This document shows positions 51,375 through 60,423 of a stretch of DNA of 64,000 nucleotides, in pieces. The DNA is taken from positions 1 through 64,000 of the forward strand of contig VXRL01000033.1 in assembly GCA_009838515.1 (NCBI GenBank), in the 5' to 3' direction. How positions within the stretch are numbered: the stretch's first letter is position 1; every line of letters begins with the position of its first letter. The translations under genes and the position numbers were made by a program. The stretch is from Terriglobia bacterium. GTDB lineage: Bacteria > Acidobacteriota > Terriglobia > Bryobacterales > UBA6623. Under the pieces are notes generated by a model. That model was given only the letters and a program-made list of their open reading frames with translations, searched no databases and had not been told where the DNA came from.

Positions 51375-52247
51375 TCACGTCCATGGCGGCGATTCCGGCA
51401 GCAGTGCTTCGAACTCAGCGACGCGTGCCGCTTGGTACTCGCCGACATAGGAGCCCTCGTAGAACCGGTCCAGCGCCTCATCACAGAGCCGCTCCCACGA
51501 CTCCTCTTCGTGCCCTGGATTGATCGGATAGAAGAGGCAGCCGGTGGCTTCGGCGGCCTTGCGGTCTCCCGGCGCGTCGCCGATCATGAGGCGCCTGTCG
51601 GAAGCATAGCGGCCGCCCGACATGGCTTCGAGGTGTTCGACCTTCTTGCCTAGCTCCTGTCCTGCAATGATCTGCGGATAGTGCGCTATGCCGTTCTCAT
51701 CCCACTCGCGCTGGAGCGCTTCGCCGGGCGTTCCCGACACGACTCCCAAGTCGGCCCGAGACACCACCTTGTCCAGCGTCTCATGCACCCGTGGGAACGG
51801 CGGTACGCCCGAGACGATGTCTTTGACGGCCGCGTTGACAGCGAGGCTCCACGCCATGGTGAGATCCAGCAGCGGGTCCGGATGCAGCTCGCGATATGCC
51901 TCCAGTCCCGCGTTGCTGGGTGGGAATTCAGAATCGATAAAAGCTTGCAGCGGAGCGAGATCCGGGATATCTATGCCGCGAGCAGCCGCCTCCGGCCAGT
52001 CTCTGAGCAACCCCAGGGTACGGACGCACACGGGGAAGCGGTTCATCCCCCGGGACTTCGAGTAGAGGTTCGCGAACTCCCAGGCGCGGCGGGCGTACTT
52101 TGATGCCGCTTGCAGCCGCCAATGCTTGATGAACATTGGCGTGAAGCACTCCTTGTGCTTGATCTCCATCGAGTCGAACACGCAGCCGTCCGAGTCGAGA
52201 CCGACGAAGTAGTCGCTCGATGTCTGGAAGTCTCGGAGTGTCTTCAT
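51375..52247 (-). CDS. HAD-superfamily hydrolase
   Basis: Phosphatase-like enzyme of 290 residues. HAD motif I is GLDSDGCVFDS with the nucleophile Asp near residue 15; motif II Ser/Thr in LGVVSGTPGEAL; motifs III/IV in RLMIGDAPGDRKAAEATG. A helical cap (about 30-170) lies between motifs I and II, as in beta-phosphoglucomutase-type members. The frame extends to 52319 inside gnd; ATG 52247 follows the gnd stop by 40 bases and begins just before motif I. Placement directly after gnd suggests a sugar-phosphate substrate, but that is inference. Confidence 0.88.
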   Translation of the reverse strand: MKTLRDFQTSSDYFVGLDSDGCVFDSMEIKHKECFTPMFIKHWRLQAASKYARRAWEFANLYSKSRGMNRFPVCVRTLGLLRDWPEAAARGIDIPDLAPLQAFIDSEFPPSNAGLEAYRELHPDPLLDLTMAWSLAVNAAVKDIVSGVPPFPRVHETLDKVVSRADLGVVSGTPGEALQREWDENGIAHYPQIIAGQELGKKVEHLEAMSGGRYASDRRLMIGDAPGDRKAAEATGCLFYPINPGHEEESWERLCDEALDRFYEGSYVGEYQAARVAEFEALLPESPPWT

Positions 52248-52287
52248 AATTTGCCTAGCGAATCGCGGTTCGACGACGGCTGCGGCG

Positions 52288-53700
52288 CTAGCGATTCCAC
52301 TGGGTGTGGAATACGCCATCCATGTCTAGCCGACGGTAGGTGTGGGCCCCGAAGTTGTCGCGTAGCGCCTGCAGCAGGTTGGCCGGAAGAAACTCGGAGC
52401 GGTAGCTGTCGAGATAGGCCAGCGTCGCTCCGAGGCAGGTCGTTGCGACTCCGCCGCGGTTGGCGATCTCGACCGCTTCGCGCAGGTCCTGCAAGGATTC
52501 GTTGACGATCGCGGAGAACGACGGATGGAGCAGCATGTTCTCCATCTCGGGCTCCTGCTTGTATGCCTGCTTGATCGGGTCGAGCAGCCTAGAGCGGATG
52601 ATGCAGCCGTCCTTCCAGATGCGGGCCACCTCGGCAAGGTCGGTGCCAAAGTCGTACTCCTTGGATGCTGTCTGGATCAGGTGCAACCCTTGTGCGTAAG
52701 ACGCGACCATTGCAAGGTGCAGCGAGCTATGCAGGGTAGCAACGAGACGCTCTCGGTCTTGCTCGCATTCGGTGCCCGGGCCCGTGAGCACGCCTGACGC
52801 CTCTACGCGGGCCTGCTTGAGACCGGACAGGATCCGGGCGTTGACCGCTTGCGAGAGTGTCGGAATCGGTACGCCTAAGTCCAGGGCTGTCTGCGCCGTC
52901 CACTTTCCCGTCCCCTTCTGCCCTGCGGTATCGAGAATCTTCTCGACCAAGGGGTCGCCGGTCTGGTCGTCGCTCTTGGCCAGGCACTGCGCCGTGATGT
53001 CGACCAAGAAGCCGCCCACCTTCGGTGACGTGGTCCACTCCTGGAAGACCTCTTGGATCTGCTCGGTCGACATGCCTGCCGCCCGGCGCAGGATGTCGTA
53101 GACCTCGCAGATCAGCTGCATGATCCCGTATTCGATGCCGTTGTGGACCATCTTCACGTAGTGGCCCGCCGCATGACGGCCGCAGTAGGTCACGCATGCC
53201 CCGTCGTCATCGGTCTTCGCCGCGATCTTCTCGAGAACCGGGGCGATGCGCTCGTAGGCCTCGAAGTTGCCGCCGGGCATGATGGAAGGTCCCCACAGGG
53301 CGCCCTCTTCGCCGCCCGAGATGCCGCAACCTACGAAGTGCAAGCCGGCCTGCTGCAGACGCTTTGCGCGGCGGTCAGTGTCGGGGAAATGCGAGTTGCC
53401 GCCGTCGATCAGCACGTCGCCCGGCCCCAGATGCTCGAGCAGGGCGTCGATGACCCGATCGGTGCCTGCTCCCGCGGTGACCATCAGCAGGACCCTGCGA
53501 GGTGGATCTAGGAGCGAAACCAGCTCTTCGATGGACTGCGTGACGGTGACGTTCTTGCCGACCGACTCGTCGCGCATGCGCTGGGCGTTCTCGTCGCCGC
53601 GATTGTAGGCGATGACAGGGAACCCGTTACGCTCGATGTTGAGCGCTACATTGCGGCCCATGACGCCGAGGCCGGCGACCCCGAAGTTGTCTGCTGACAT
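52288..53700 (-). CDS. gnd: 6-phosphogluconate dehydrogenase, decarboxylating
   Basis: Pentose phosphate pathway enzyme converting 6-phosphogluconate to ribulose 5-phosphate with NADP reduction and CO2 release. 470 residues, as in the long bacterial type. The NADP fold opens with FGVAGLGVMGRNVALNIERNG split at its glycines, the substrate region has GCGISGGEEGALWGPSIMPGG near residue 130, and HYVKMVHNGIEYG carries the catalytic Lys. The C-terminal region ends RRLDMDGVFHTQW. Cytoplasmic. Followed by a HAD hydrolase on the same strand. Confidence 0.97.
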   Translation of the reverse strand: MSADNFGVAGLGVMGRNVALNIERNGFPVIAYNRGDENAQRMRDESVGKNVTVTQSIEELVSLLDPPRRVLLMVTAGAGTDRVIDALLEHLGPGDVLIDGGNSHFPDTDRRAKRLQQAGLHFVGCGISGGEEGALWGPSIMPGGNFEAYERIAPVLEKIAAKTDDDGACVTYCGRHAAGHYVKMVHNGIEYGIMQLICEVYDILRRAAGMSTEQIQEVFQEWTTSPKVGGFLVDITAQCLAKSDDQTGDPLVEKILDTAGQKGTGKWTAQTALDLGVPIPTLSQAVNARILSGLKQARVEASGVLTGPGTECEQDRERLVATLHSSLHLAMVASYAQGLHLIQTASKEYDFGTDLAEVARIWKDGCIIRSRLLDPIKQAYKQEPEMENMLLHPSFSAIVNESLQDLREAVEIANRGGVATTCLGATLAYLDSYRSEFLPANLLQALRDNFGAHTYRRLDMDGVFHTQWNR

Positions 53701-53883
53701 TGAAGCTATTCCTTGGGGAGCGCGCTAGGTGCTGCGCTCGTTGCGAGATGGATCCGGGCGAGGCGTCGCTGCGGTCCCGGGTGCTTAGCCAAGCCCTGCG
53801 GACTCTAAGCAGATCCGCACGGTGACGGGCTAGCCACCATTGTATTAGAACCGCTTGACGCTGGCGGGCGGGAGAGATTCCGG

Positions 53884-55362
53884 CTAGAAGAAGAGGTGCA
53901 CCATCTCGCCGTCGATCTCATCCAGCGTCGACCGGAAGGCCGGCCAACTCGGCTCGCCCATCTCGGCGTTCCACGCGGCCAGGTCGGCCTCGAGTTCCTG
54001 CACGATCTGGGGGTGTTCCGCCCCGACGTTGGTTTGCTCGCCGATGTCTTTGGACAAGTCGTAGAGGAGGGTGAGCTGGCCATGCGGGGAGTCCTGCGGC
54101 CAGGCCTGCATCGGCAGCCGTCTCGCTCCGGCATCGGTCACGTCCGCCCAGTCCATATCCGTCTTGTTGACCTTCCAGAGTTTCCATTTCCCCTTGCGCA
54201 CGGCGACGTTCGGCTTGGCTCGCCAGAACAACAGATCGTGCGGTGCCGAATCGGTCTCGCCCCGTAGATGGGGAAGCAGATCCACGCTGTCCTGCGCTGT
54301 GGCGGAAGAGCCCGAAGCAGCCGCGATTGTCGCGAACAGATCTAGCGAAATGACCGGTTCGCTATAGGTCGTGCCCTGGGGCAAGCCCGCGGGCCACTTG
54401 GCTAGGAACGGGATGCGAATCCCGCCATCCCAGTAGTAGCGCTTGTGTCCACGCAGGGGTGCATTGGAACAGCAGCCATCGACATAACCCGCGCAGCCGT
54501 TGTCGGACAAGAATACAAACAGGGTGTCATCCTCCAGCCCGAGTTCAGCTAGTTTCGCCGTAACGGCACCCACGTATTCGTCGACCGCCGCTACCATGGC
54601 CGAATAGATTCGGGTGCTGTCCTTTTCGATGTGGCGATAGCGATCCAGGTATTCCTTCGTCGCCTGCAACGGCGTGTGCGGTGCGTTCGGAGTGAGCATC
54701 AGGAAGAAGCGTTCGTCCCTGTGACGCTCGATGAAATCGACGGCCTTGTCGCGAAACACGTCGGTGATGTACTCCTCGACCTCGACCGGCTCCCACCCGT
54801 CGTAGATCGCGTTGGCCTCTGTCCTGGCGATCGGGGCGTTCCTCGCCGGCCACGACTCCACGCCGTCCTTGCGTGAGTCGATGTAGATTGACCCGCCGGC
54901 CAGCATGCCGTAGTACTCATCGAAACCCCGGCTCAGAGGATGGTGTTGCCTCTGCTTGCCGAGGTGCCACTTGCCGATAAGGCCCGTCGCGTAGCCTTGC
55001 GCGCGCAACATGTCGGCGATAGTGGTCTCGTCTAAGGACATGCCCATGTCGGTGTCACGCCCTGCGATGTTGAACTCGAACCCGTGGCGCTGCTGGTGCC
55101 GGCCGGTGTAGAAGCCAGCTCGCGAAGGGCTGCACACCGCTGCCGACACGTAACCATCGGTGAGGCGGACGCCTTGCGCGGCGAGCGCGTCGATGTGGGG
55201 GGTCTGGATCACTTCGCCGCCATTGGCCCCGATGTCGCCCCAGCCGAGATCGTCCGCCATCATCACGATCACATTGGGCGGAGGCGGCGCGGTTTCATCG
55301 ACAGCGGAAGGAGCGCAACTGCAGAGCGCCAGAACAAGCAGGAAACATGCGCCGAGTCTCAT
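53884..55362 (-). CDS. Lipoprotein sulfatase, Cys-type
   Basis: Sulfate ester hydrolase of 492 residues with a lipoprotein-like signal (LLVLALCSC16). Metal ligands are in IVMMADDLGWGDIGANGG; the formylglycine signature is C77-S-P-S-R followed by AGFYTGRHQQRHGFEFN. MLTPNAPHTPLQATKEYLDRY, LFVFLSDNGCAGYVDGC and the C-terminal LLYDLSKDIGEQTNV are typical of the N-acetylgalactosamine-6-sulfatase-like group. Divergent from the formate dehydrogenase operon with 123 bases between them. Substrate unknown. Confidence 0.93.
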   Translation of the reverse strand: MRLGACFLLVLALCSCAPSAVDETAPPPPNVIVMMADDLGWGDIGANGGEVIQTPHIDALAAQGVRLTDGYVSAAVCSPSRAGFYTGRHQQRHGFEFNIAGRDTDMGMSLDETTIADMLRAQGYATGLIGKWHLGKQRQHHPLSRGFDEYYGMLAGGSIYIDSRKDGVESWPARNAPIARTEANAIYDGWEPVEVEEYITDVFRDKAVDFIERHRDERFFLMLTPNAPHTPLQATKEYLDRYRHIEKDSTRIYSAMVAAVDEYVGAVTAKLAELGLEDDTLFVFLSDNGCAGYVDGCCSNAPLRGHKRYYWDGGIRIPFLAKWPAGLPQGTTYSEPVISLDLFATIAAASGSSATAQDSVDLLPHLRGETDSAPHDLLFWRAKPNVAVRKGKWKLWKVNKTDMDWADVTDAGARRLPMQAWPQDSPHGQLTLLYDLSKDIGEQTNVGAEHPQIVQELEADLAAWNAEMGEPSWPAFRSTLDEIDGEMVHLFF

Positions 55363-55485
55363 AGCCCCGCTATTCTAGCGTTGCTTGGAGTCGACCTAGG
55401 AGTGGCCGGCGGCTTGCATTTGCATACTGCTTAGGACGGCCGAAACCGGGAAGCTGTTTGGCTCGCTCGTATATCATTTCTGTAG

Positions 55486-57405
55486 ATGGCACTCGACAAA
55501 CGTAGGAGCACGCGCTTGACGCAGCCGCTAGTCCGGAGGAACGGCGCGCTACAGCCTGCCAGCTGGGACGAGGCGCTCGCCGTGACTACTGCTGCCTTTG
55601 CCCGCGCGAAGGGCCGTACGCCGGAGTCATCGTTCGGCATGTTTAGCTGTTCGAAGACCACGAACGAGCTGAACTACGCTGTCCAGAAGTTCGTCCGCAG
55701 CGTCATTGGCAGCAACAACATCGACAGTTGCAACCGTACTTGACACGCGCCGAGTGTCGTCGGTCTGGCGACAGCGTTCGGGGCGGGAGGCGGCACTAGC
55801 TCTTACCAAGAGGTCGAAGAGACCTCACTGATCGTGCTGTGGGGATCGAACGCCCGCGAGACACATCCGATCTATTTCCACCACGTGCTCAAGGGCATAC
55901 GCAATGGAGCCCCGCTATACGTGGTCGACCCTAGGCGCACGAGTTCTGCGCAGTGGGCAGATTGCTGGCTAGGCTTGGACGTCGGCACCGACATCACCTT
56001 GGCGAACGCGGTCGGGCGCGAGATCTTGGCCGCGGGGTTAGAAAACCGACAGTTCATCGAGCATGCCACGAGCCGCTTCGAAGCCTACCAAGCTGCCGTC
56101 GAGCCGTTCACTCTAGGCTTCGCGGAGCGCGAGACGGGTGTGCCGCGGGCTGCCATCCGCGATCTAGCCCATGCCTACGCGAAGGCTCCTACCGCGCAAC
56201 TGTGCTGGACGCTCGGGATCACCGAGCACCACCAGGGCGTGGACAATGTGCTGGGGCTGATCAATCTGGCACTGCTGACCGGACACGTCGGGCGCTACGG
56301 GTCAGGTCTGTGCCCCCTGCGGGGCCAAAACAACGTGCAGGGCGGGGGAGACATGGGTGCCCTGCCGGACCGGCTGACGGGATTCCAACATGTGGCCAAC
56401 GACGCTTGCCGCGCTAAGTTCGAGGCCGCCTGGAACTGCAAGATTCCACCGAAGCCGGGCAGGCACATCAGCGGCATGTTCAAGGCGATGGATCAGGGAG
56501 ACCTCAAGACGCTGTATGTCTTGGGAGAGAACCCTGTGGGTTCTGAGCCTGACACCAAGCACGTCATGGCCACCATGGACAAGCTCGATTTCTTGGTGGT
56601 CCAGGACCTGTTTCTCACTCAAACGGCCGAGATCGCCGACGTGGTCCTGCCGGCCTCTGCCGGCTGGGCGGAGTCTGAAGGCACGGTCACGAGCAGCGAG
56701 AGAAAGGTGCAGCGGGTTCGCAGAGCGGTCGAGCCGGCGCCCGGCACCAAGGATGACATTGCCATCGTGTTTGACCTTGCCAATCGCCTAGGCCACGACT
56801 GGGGCGAGCCCAACCCCGAAGCGCTGTGGAACGAGCTGCGTACGTTGAGCCCGATGCATGCGGGCATGAGTTACGAGCGGCTTGAGGCTCTAGGGGGGAT
56901 TCGCTGGCCGTGCTACGACGAGTCGCACCCGGGCGAGCTGTTCTTGCACGGGCGCTTATGGGCCAATCCGCGGATCGGCCCGCGCGCGCCGTTCTCGGTT
57001 GTCCAGCCGGAGCCACCGGTGGACCAGCTGGACGACGATTTCCCGATTCGCCTGACGACGGGTCGCCGGCTGGACGAATACAACACGGGCGTGCAGACCG
57101 GTGCCTATGCGTCGCCGCTGCGACGCCAAGAGGCGGTGGACATTTCGCCGGAGGATGCCGCGCAGTACGGCTTGCATGAGTACGAACAGGTGCGCATCAG
57201 CTCGAGACGCGGTTCGGTAGTCGCGCCTGTGCGGTTCGATCCCGGCCTGCGGCCGGGCTTGGCGTTCATGACGATGCATGCTCCGGACGAGGTCAACACC
57301 AACGAGCTCACGATCGAAGCCATCGATCCCAAGTCCGGCGTGTCGGAGTTCAAGGCCACCGCGATCCGCATCGATAAAATGGTCGGCGCTAGCGCTGGGG
57401 ATTGA
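55486..57405 (+). CDS. fdhA: Formate dehydrogenase catalytic subunit, selenocysteine-containing, lacking N-terminal [4Fe-4S] domain
   Basis: Molybdenum/tungsten bis-pterin enzyme oxidising formate to CO2, probably cytoplasmic and NAD-linked. The frame is interrupted only by TGA at 55741-55743 (codon 86). Residues on both sides are continuous with FdhF/FdsA (IGSNNIDSCNRT, then U, then HAPSVVGLATAFGAGGG), with the TGA exactly at the catalytic Sec followed by the conserved His. Arg279 in PLRGQNNVQG is the conserved active-site Arg. Full product 639 residues. The protein starts at the equivalent of RLTxPLVRRNG: the usual N-terminal CxYCxxGC domain is missing, and TAG directly precedes the ATG, so no upstream extension is possible. 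That domain is encoded at the end of the third gene. No ribosome binding site is visible. Confidence 0.9.
55741..55773 (+). promoter_or_regulatory. Sec codon and fdhF-like SECIS hairpin
   Basis: After TGA (55741-55743), TGTCGTC (55755-55761) pairs with GGCGACA (55767-55773), one wobble pair, around a GGTCT loop (55762-55766). The loop starts 21 bases from the T of TGA, the same offset as the GGUCU loop in Escherichia coli fdhF. In bacteria this apical loop is what SelB recognises. Coding constraint also shapes this region, so folding alone is not proof. Confidence 0.82.
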
Positions 57406-57492
57406 GCCCGTGGGCTTGCCATGCATTTCGTCCGGAGCTTGTCTGGACAAGATCGTGGATCCTATTCGCGGTAGCGGAAGGATCGGTAGCTA

Positions 57493-59331
57493 GTGGACCT
57501 GCACTTTACGGCGGATGAGCCGACCGCGTCGGAGGTCGATGCCGTCGACGCTGTGCTAGGGGCCGCTGAATCTAGATGGCATGGCGGCCAGCGCGTCGAT
57601 CCGAGCGAAGCGCAGACCTCGGAAAGCGGGCACCGCACGGCGGGACAGCGCCACCTGCTGCTTCCGGTGCTCCACGAAATCAACGGGCGGGTCGGCTGGA
57701 TCAGCCGTGGCGCGTTGAACTATGCCTGCAAGCGGCTCGAGGTGCCGCCGGCGGAAGCGTACGGCGTTGCCACGTTCTACGATATGTTCTCGCTCGAGCA
57801 GGCCCCTCCGGTTGTGGCCCGGGTCTGTGACGATATCGCCTGTCAAGCCAAGGGCGCGATCGATCTCTGCGCAAGTCTCGAAAGGGCCATGGGGCCGGCG
57901 GGCGACGGCAATGCAGGCCGATGCGGGTGGGTTCGCAGCCCGTGCTTGGGGCAGTGCGAGAGAGCGCCCGCCGTGCTGGTGACGGCGGCGGGCGAGCGGC
58001 CTTGGACGTCGGTGATCGCTCCAGCGACCGCACAGGCGGTCGAGGCGGCATGTTCCAAAGATTCCCCGACAGACGGGCCTCAGGTGCGAGAGTCGGTTCC
58101 GCAGGCCGGGCAGGCGTCGCTTCAACTGTTGCATCGCGTCGGCTCGCCGAGCGCGCAGAGTTTGAAGGAGTATCGCGCGGATGGAGGCTTGCGCGCCTGG
58201 GAACTGGCCTTGGATCAGGGTTCGGAATGGGTGATCGAACAGGTCGAAAAGTCCAATCTCGTCGGTCGCGGAGGGGCTGCGTTCCCGACCGGACGCAAGT
58301 GGCGCGCAGTGGCCCAAGCCGGCGGTCCCAAGTACGTCGTTTGCAACGCGGACGAGTCCGAGCCGGGCACCTTCAAGGACCGAGTCCTGATGGAAGGCGA
58401 TCCGTTTGGGGTCGTCGAAGCGATCATGATCGCGGCCTTCGCCACCGCCTCCGAGCGGGCCTACGTCTATGTCCGGGGCGAGTATCCGGATGCGACTGAG
58501 GGAATGCGGTCCGCGATCGCGGAACTCGACTCCGCCGGCCTGCTCAAACGGGCGTGTCCGATCGAGATCCGGCGGGGTGCCGGAGCGTACATTTGCGGCG
58601 AAGAGACGGCCCTGTTCAACTCGATCGAGGGCTTTCGCGGGGAGCCCCGCAACAAGCCGCCGTACCCGACCGAGTCCGGTTTATTCGGGCGTCCGACGCT
58701 TGTGAACAACGTTGAGACGCTAGCGAACGTATTGCGGATTTTGCCGCAGGGCGGCGCCGCCTATGCCGCCCTAGGGACGGAGCGCTCTTCGGGCCCGAAA
58801 CTCTTCTGCCTGTCCGGGCACGTCGCGAAGCCCGGCGTCTACGAAATCCCGTTCGGCGCGACCGTGCGCGAGCTGATCGAACTGGCGGGAGGCGTCAGCG
58901 GCACGGGCAGGCTGCAGGCGGTCCTTGTCGGAGGGGCTGCCGGGGCGTTCTTGGGTCCCGACGAACTGGACGCTCCGTTCACGTTCGAAGGCATGCGGGC
59001 CGTCGGCGCGACTGTGGGGTCAGCCGTTGTGATGCCGTTCGATGACAGCGTGGACCTCGGCGGCGTCCTGTTGCGCATTGCGGAATTCTTCCGGGACGAG
59101 AGTTGCGGCCAGTGCGTTCCCTGTCGCGTGGGGACCGTGCGCCAGGAAGAGCTGCTCGAGCGCTTGCGCAGCGGCCACACGATTGGGACACTGGACCACG
59201 AGCGCCAGCTGCTGCGCGAGGTTTCCCAGGTCATGCGTGACGCGTCTATCTGCGGTCTCGGCCACACGGCATCCAGTGCCGTAGACTCAGCCTTGGAGCG
59301 ATTTCCGATCTTTCAGGGGGCGACTCGATGA
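57493..59331 (+). CDS. Fused NuoE-NuoF (FdsG-FdsB-like) diaphorase subunit of formate dehydrogenase
   Basis: NAD-reducing module of 612 residues. Residues about 50-195 form a NuoE-like thioredoxin-fold [2Fe-2S] domain with cysteines in VCDDIAC and CLGQC. From about 210 a NuoF domain follows: FMN/NAD site GRGGAAFPTGRKW and YVVCNADESEPGTFKDR, then GAGAYICGEETAL, an SLBB-type region, and the [4Fe-4S] motif SCGQCVPCRVGT near residue 538. The start is GTG 57493, with GGAAGGA about ten bases upstream. It lies 87 bases after the catalytic gene and overlaps the next by four bases (ATGA). It passes formate electrons to NAD; the NuoE-NuoF fusion itself is known in other soluble dehydrogenases. Confidence 0.93.
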   Translation: MDLHFTADEPTASEVDAVDAVLGAAESRWHGGQRVDPSEAQTSESGHRTAGQRHLLLPVLHEINGRVGWISRGALNYACKRLEVPPAEAYGVATFYDMFSLEQAPPVVARVCDDIACQAKGAIDLCASLERAMGPAGDGNAGRCGWVRSPCLGQCERAPAVLVTAAGERPWTSVIAPATAQAVEAACSKDSPTDGPQVRESVPQAGQASLQLLHRVGSPSAQSLKEYRADGGLRAWELALDQGSEWVIEQVEKSNLVGRGGAAFPTGRKWRAVAQAGGPKYVVCNADESEPGTFKDRVLMEGDPFGVVEAIMIAAFATASERAYVYVRGEYPDATEGMRSAIAELDSAGLLKRACPIEIRRGAGAYICGEETALFNSIEGFRGEPRNKPPYPTESGLFGRPTLVNNVETLANVLRILPQGGAAYAALGTERSSGPKLFCLSGHVAKPGVYEIPFGATVRELIELAGGVSGTGRLQAVLVGGAAGAFLGPDELDAPFTFEGMRAVGATVGSAVVMPFDDSVDLGGVLLRIAEFFRDESCGQCVPCRVGTVRQEELLERLRSGHTIGTLDHERQLLREVSQVMRDASICGLGHTASSAVDSALERFPIFQGATR

Positions 59332-60290
59332 GCGACCAGAGCCTGGCAGACGCGCCAGACCTGACAGTACCGGTGCCGCCCGGGCCAGTCCCCTCCGCCC
59401 CTTCCCGTGACCAACGGCCCGAGGTGGAACTGTCCGTGGACGGCCAGAGAGTTTCGGTGCCGGAGGGCTCCACGCTGCTCGACGCCTGCCGCCAGTGCGG
59501 GATTGACACTCCCACGCTGTGCTACGTCGAAACGCTGACTCCCGTGAACGTGTGCAGGGTGTGCGTGGTGGAGCTGGAGGGCTCGCGAACGCTCGTACCG
59601 GCTTGTTCGCGCAAGGCGGAGCCAGGCATGGCGATCCGCACCGATTCTGAGAGGGTGCGCCTGAGCAGGCGAATGGTGCTGGAGTTCCTGGCCTCTAGCA
59701 CGGACGTCACGCAGTCGCCCGAACTCAGTAGCTACATGGAGAGCTATGGAGCTGACCCGGAGCGCTACGGCGAGCGAGACGCCCAGGCCGAGTCGAAGAC
59801 GCAGCCCGCCAAGGTCGACAACGAGCTCTATGTCCGGGACTACGCCAAGTGCGTGCTTTGCTACAAGTGCGTCGAAGCTTGCGGTGAGGACGCCCAGAAT
59901 ACGTTCGCAATCGCTGTCGCCGGCCGCGGGTTCGAAGCCCACATCGCCACCGAATTCGACGTGTCACTGCCCGAATCGGCGTGCGTCTACTGCGGCAACT
60001 GTATCGGCGTGTGCCCGACCGGCGCATTGGTGTTCAAGGCTGAGCACGATCTGCGGGAGCGCGGGGAATGGGACGCGAGTCGGCAGGAGTCTACGGACAC
60101 CATCTGCCCGTATTGCGGTGTCGGCTGCACGCTCTCGGTCCATACGCAGGACAACCAGATAGTGAAGGTCACGTCACCACTGGATCAAGAGGTGACATCA
60201 GGCAATCTGTGCATCAAGGGCAGGTTCGGCTGGCAGTTCACCACGGTCGCCTCAAAGGCGGCGGATGACACCGCCGCCGAAGGCGAATAG
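59328..60290 (+). CDS. Fe-S subunit: NuoG/FdsA-like N-terminus ending in the [4Fe-4S] domain of formate dehydrogenase alpha
   Basis: Electron-wire protein of 320 residues. Residues about 27-105 are a plant-type [2Fe-2S] domain (CRQCGIDTPTLC, CRVCVVEL). Two [4Fe-4S] ferredoxin motifs follow: CVLCYKCVEACGE and CVYCGNCIGVCPTGAL. At about 260-307 comes TICPYCGVGCTLSVH and, 40 residues on, GNLCIKGRFGWQF, which is the N-terminal [4Fe-4S] domain of the FdhF/FdsA catalytic chain, normally fused to it. The NuoG His-Cys cluster segment (DCxxCxxxGxC) expected between the two parts is absent, replaced by a cysteine-free stretch (SSTDVTQSPELSSYMESYG). Starts at ATG 59328 inside the stop of the diaphorase gene. 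Confidence 0.92.
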   Translation: MSDQSLADAPDLTVPVPPGPVPSAPSRDQRPEVELSVDGQRVSVPEGSTLLDACRQCGIDTPTLCYVETLTPVNVCRVCVVELEGSRTLVPACSRKAEPGMAIRTDSERVRLSRRMVLEFLASSTDVTQSPELSSYMESYGADPERYGERDAQAESKTQPAKVDNELYVRDYAKCVLCYKCVEACGEDAQNTFAIAVAGRGFEAHIATEFDVSLPESACVYCGNCIGVCPTGALVFKAEHDLRERGEWDASRQESTDTICPYCGVGCTLSVHTQDNQIVKVTSPLDQEVTSGNLCIKGRFGWQFTTVASKAADDTAAEGE

Positions 60291-60306
60291 CTTGGCCTGA
60301 TAGGCG

Positions 60307-60348
60307 GGCAGCGATCGAAGCCGCCGCGCTGGCCGCTTGATCGCTGCC
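60307..60348 (+). terminator. Long hairpin after the formate dehydrogenase operon
   Basis: GGCAGCGATC (60307-60316) is perfectly complementary to GATCGCTGCC (60339-60348); inside, AAGC pairs with GCTT after one bulged G, giving a 14-pair stem. It begins 16 bases after the operon stop. There is no T-run, so it is a stability element or a Rho-type end rather than a standard intrinsic terminator. Confidence 0.45.
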
Positions 60349-60423
60349 AAAGAACCTAGCGCCGTCGTAACTCAGGACCGGCTAAGTTGCAACTTGCCGC
60401 CCAATTGGCAAGAATATGCGGCC

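Noticed and set aside
53805-54134. 109-residue frame opposite the end of the fourth sulfatase region
   Set aside because: Arg/Ser-rich shadow frame of the sulfatase gene with no recognisable domain.
55486-55743. Short 85-residue gene ending at TGA, followed by a separate gene from 55834; or a fdhA pseudogene
   Set aside because: Both parts are in one frame and continuous with FdhF/FdsA, the TGA sits at the Sec position, and a matching SECIS hairpin follows.
57438-57451. CTTGTC/GACAAG palindrome between fdhA and the diaphorase gene as an internal promoter operator
   Set aside because: Short with a two-base centre; no promoter elements accompany it and the genes appear to form one operon.
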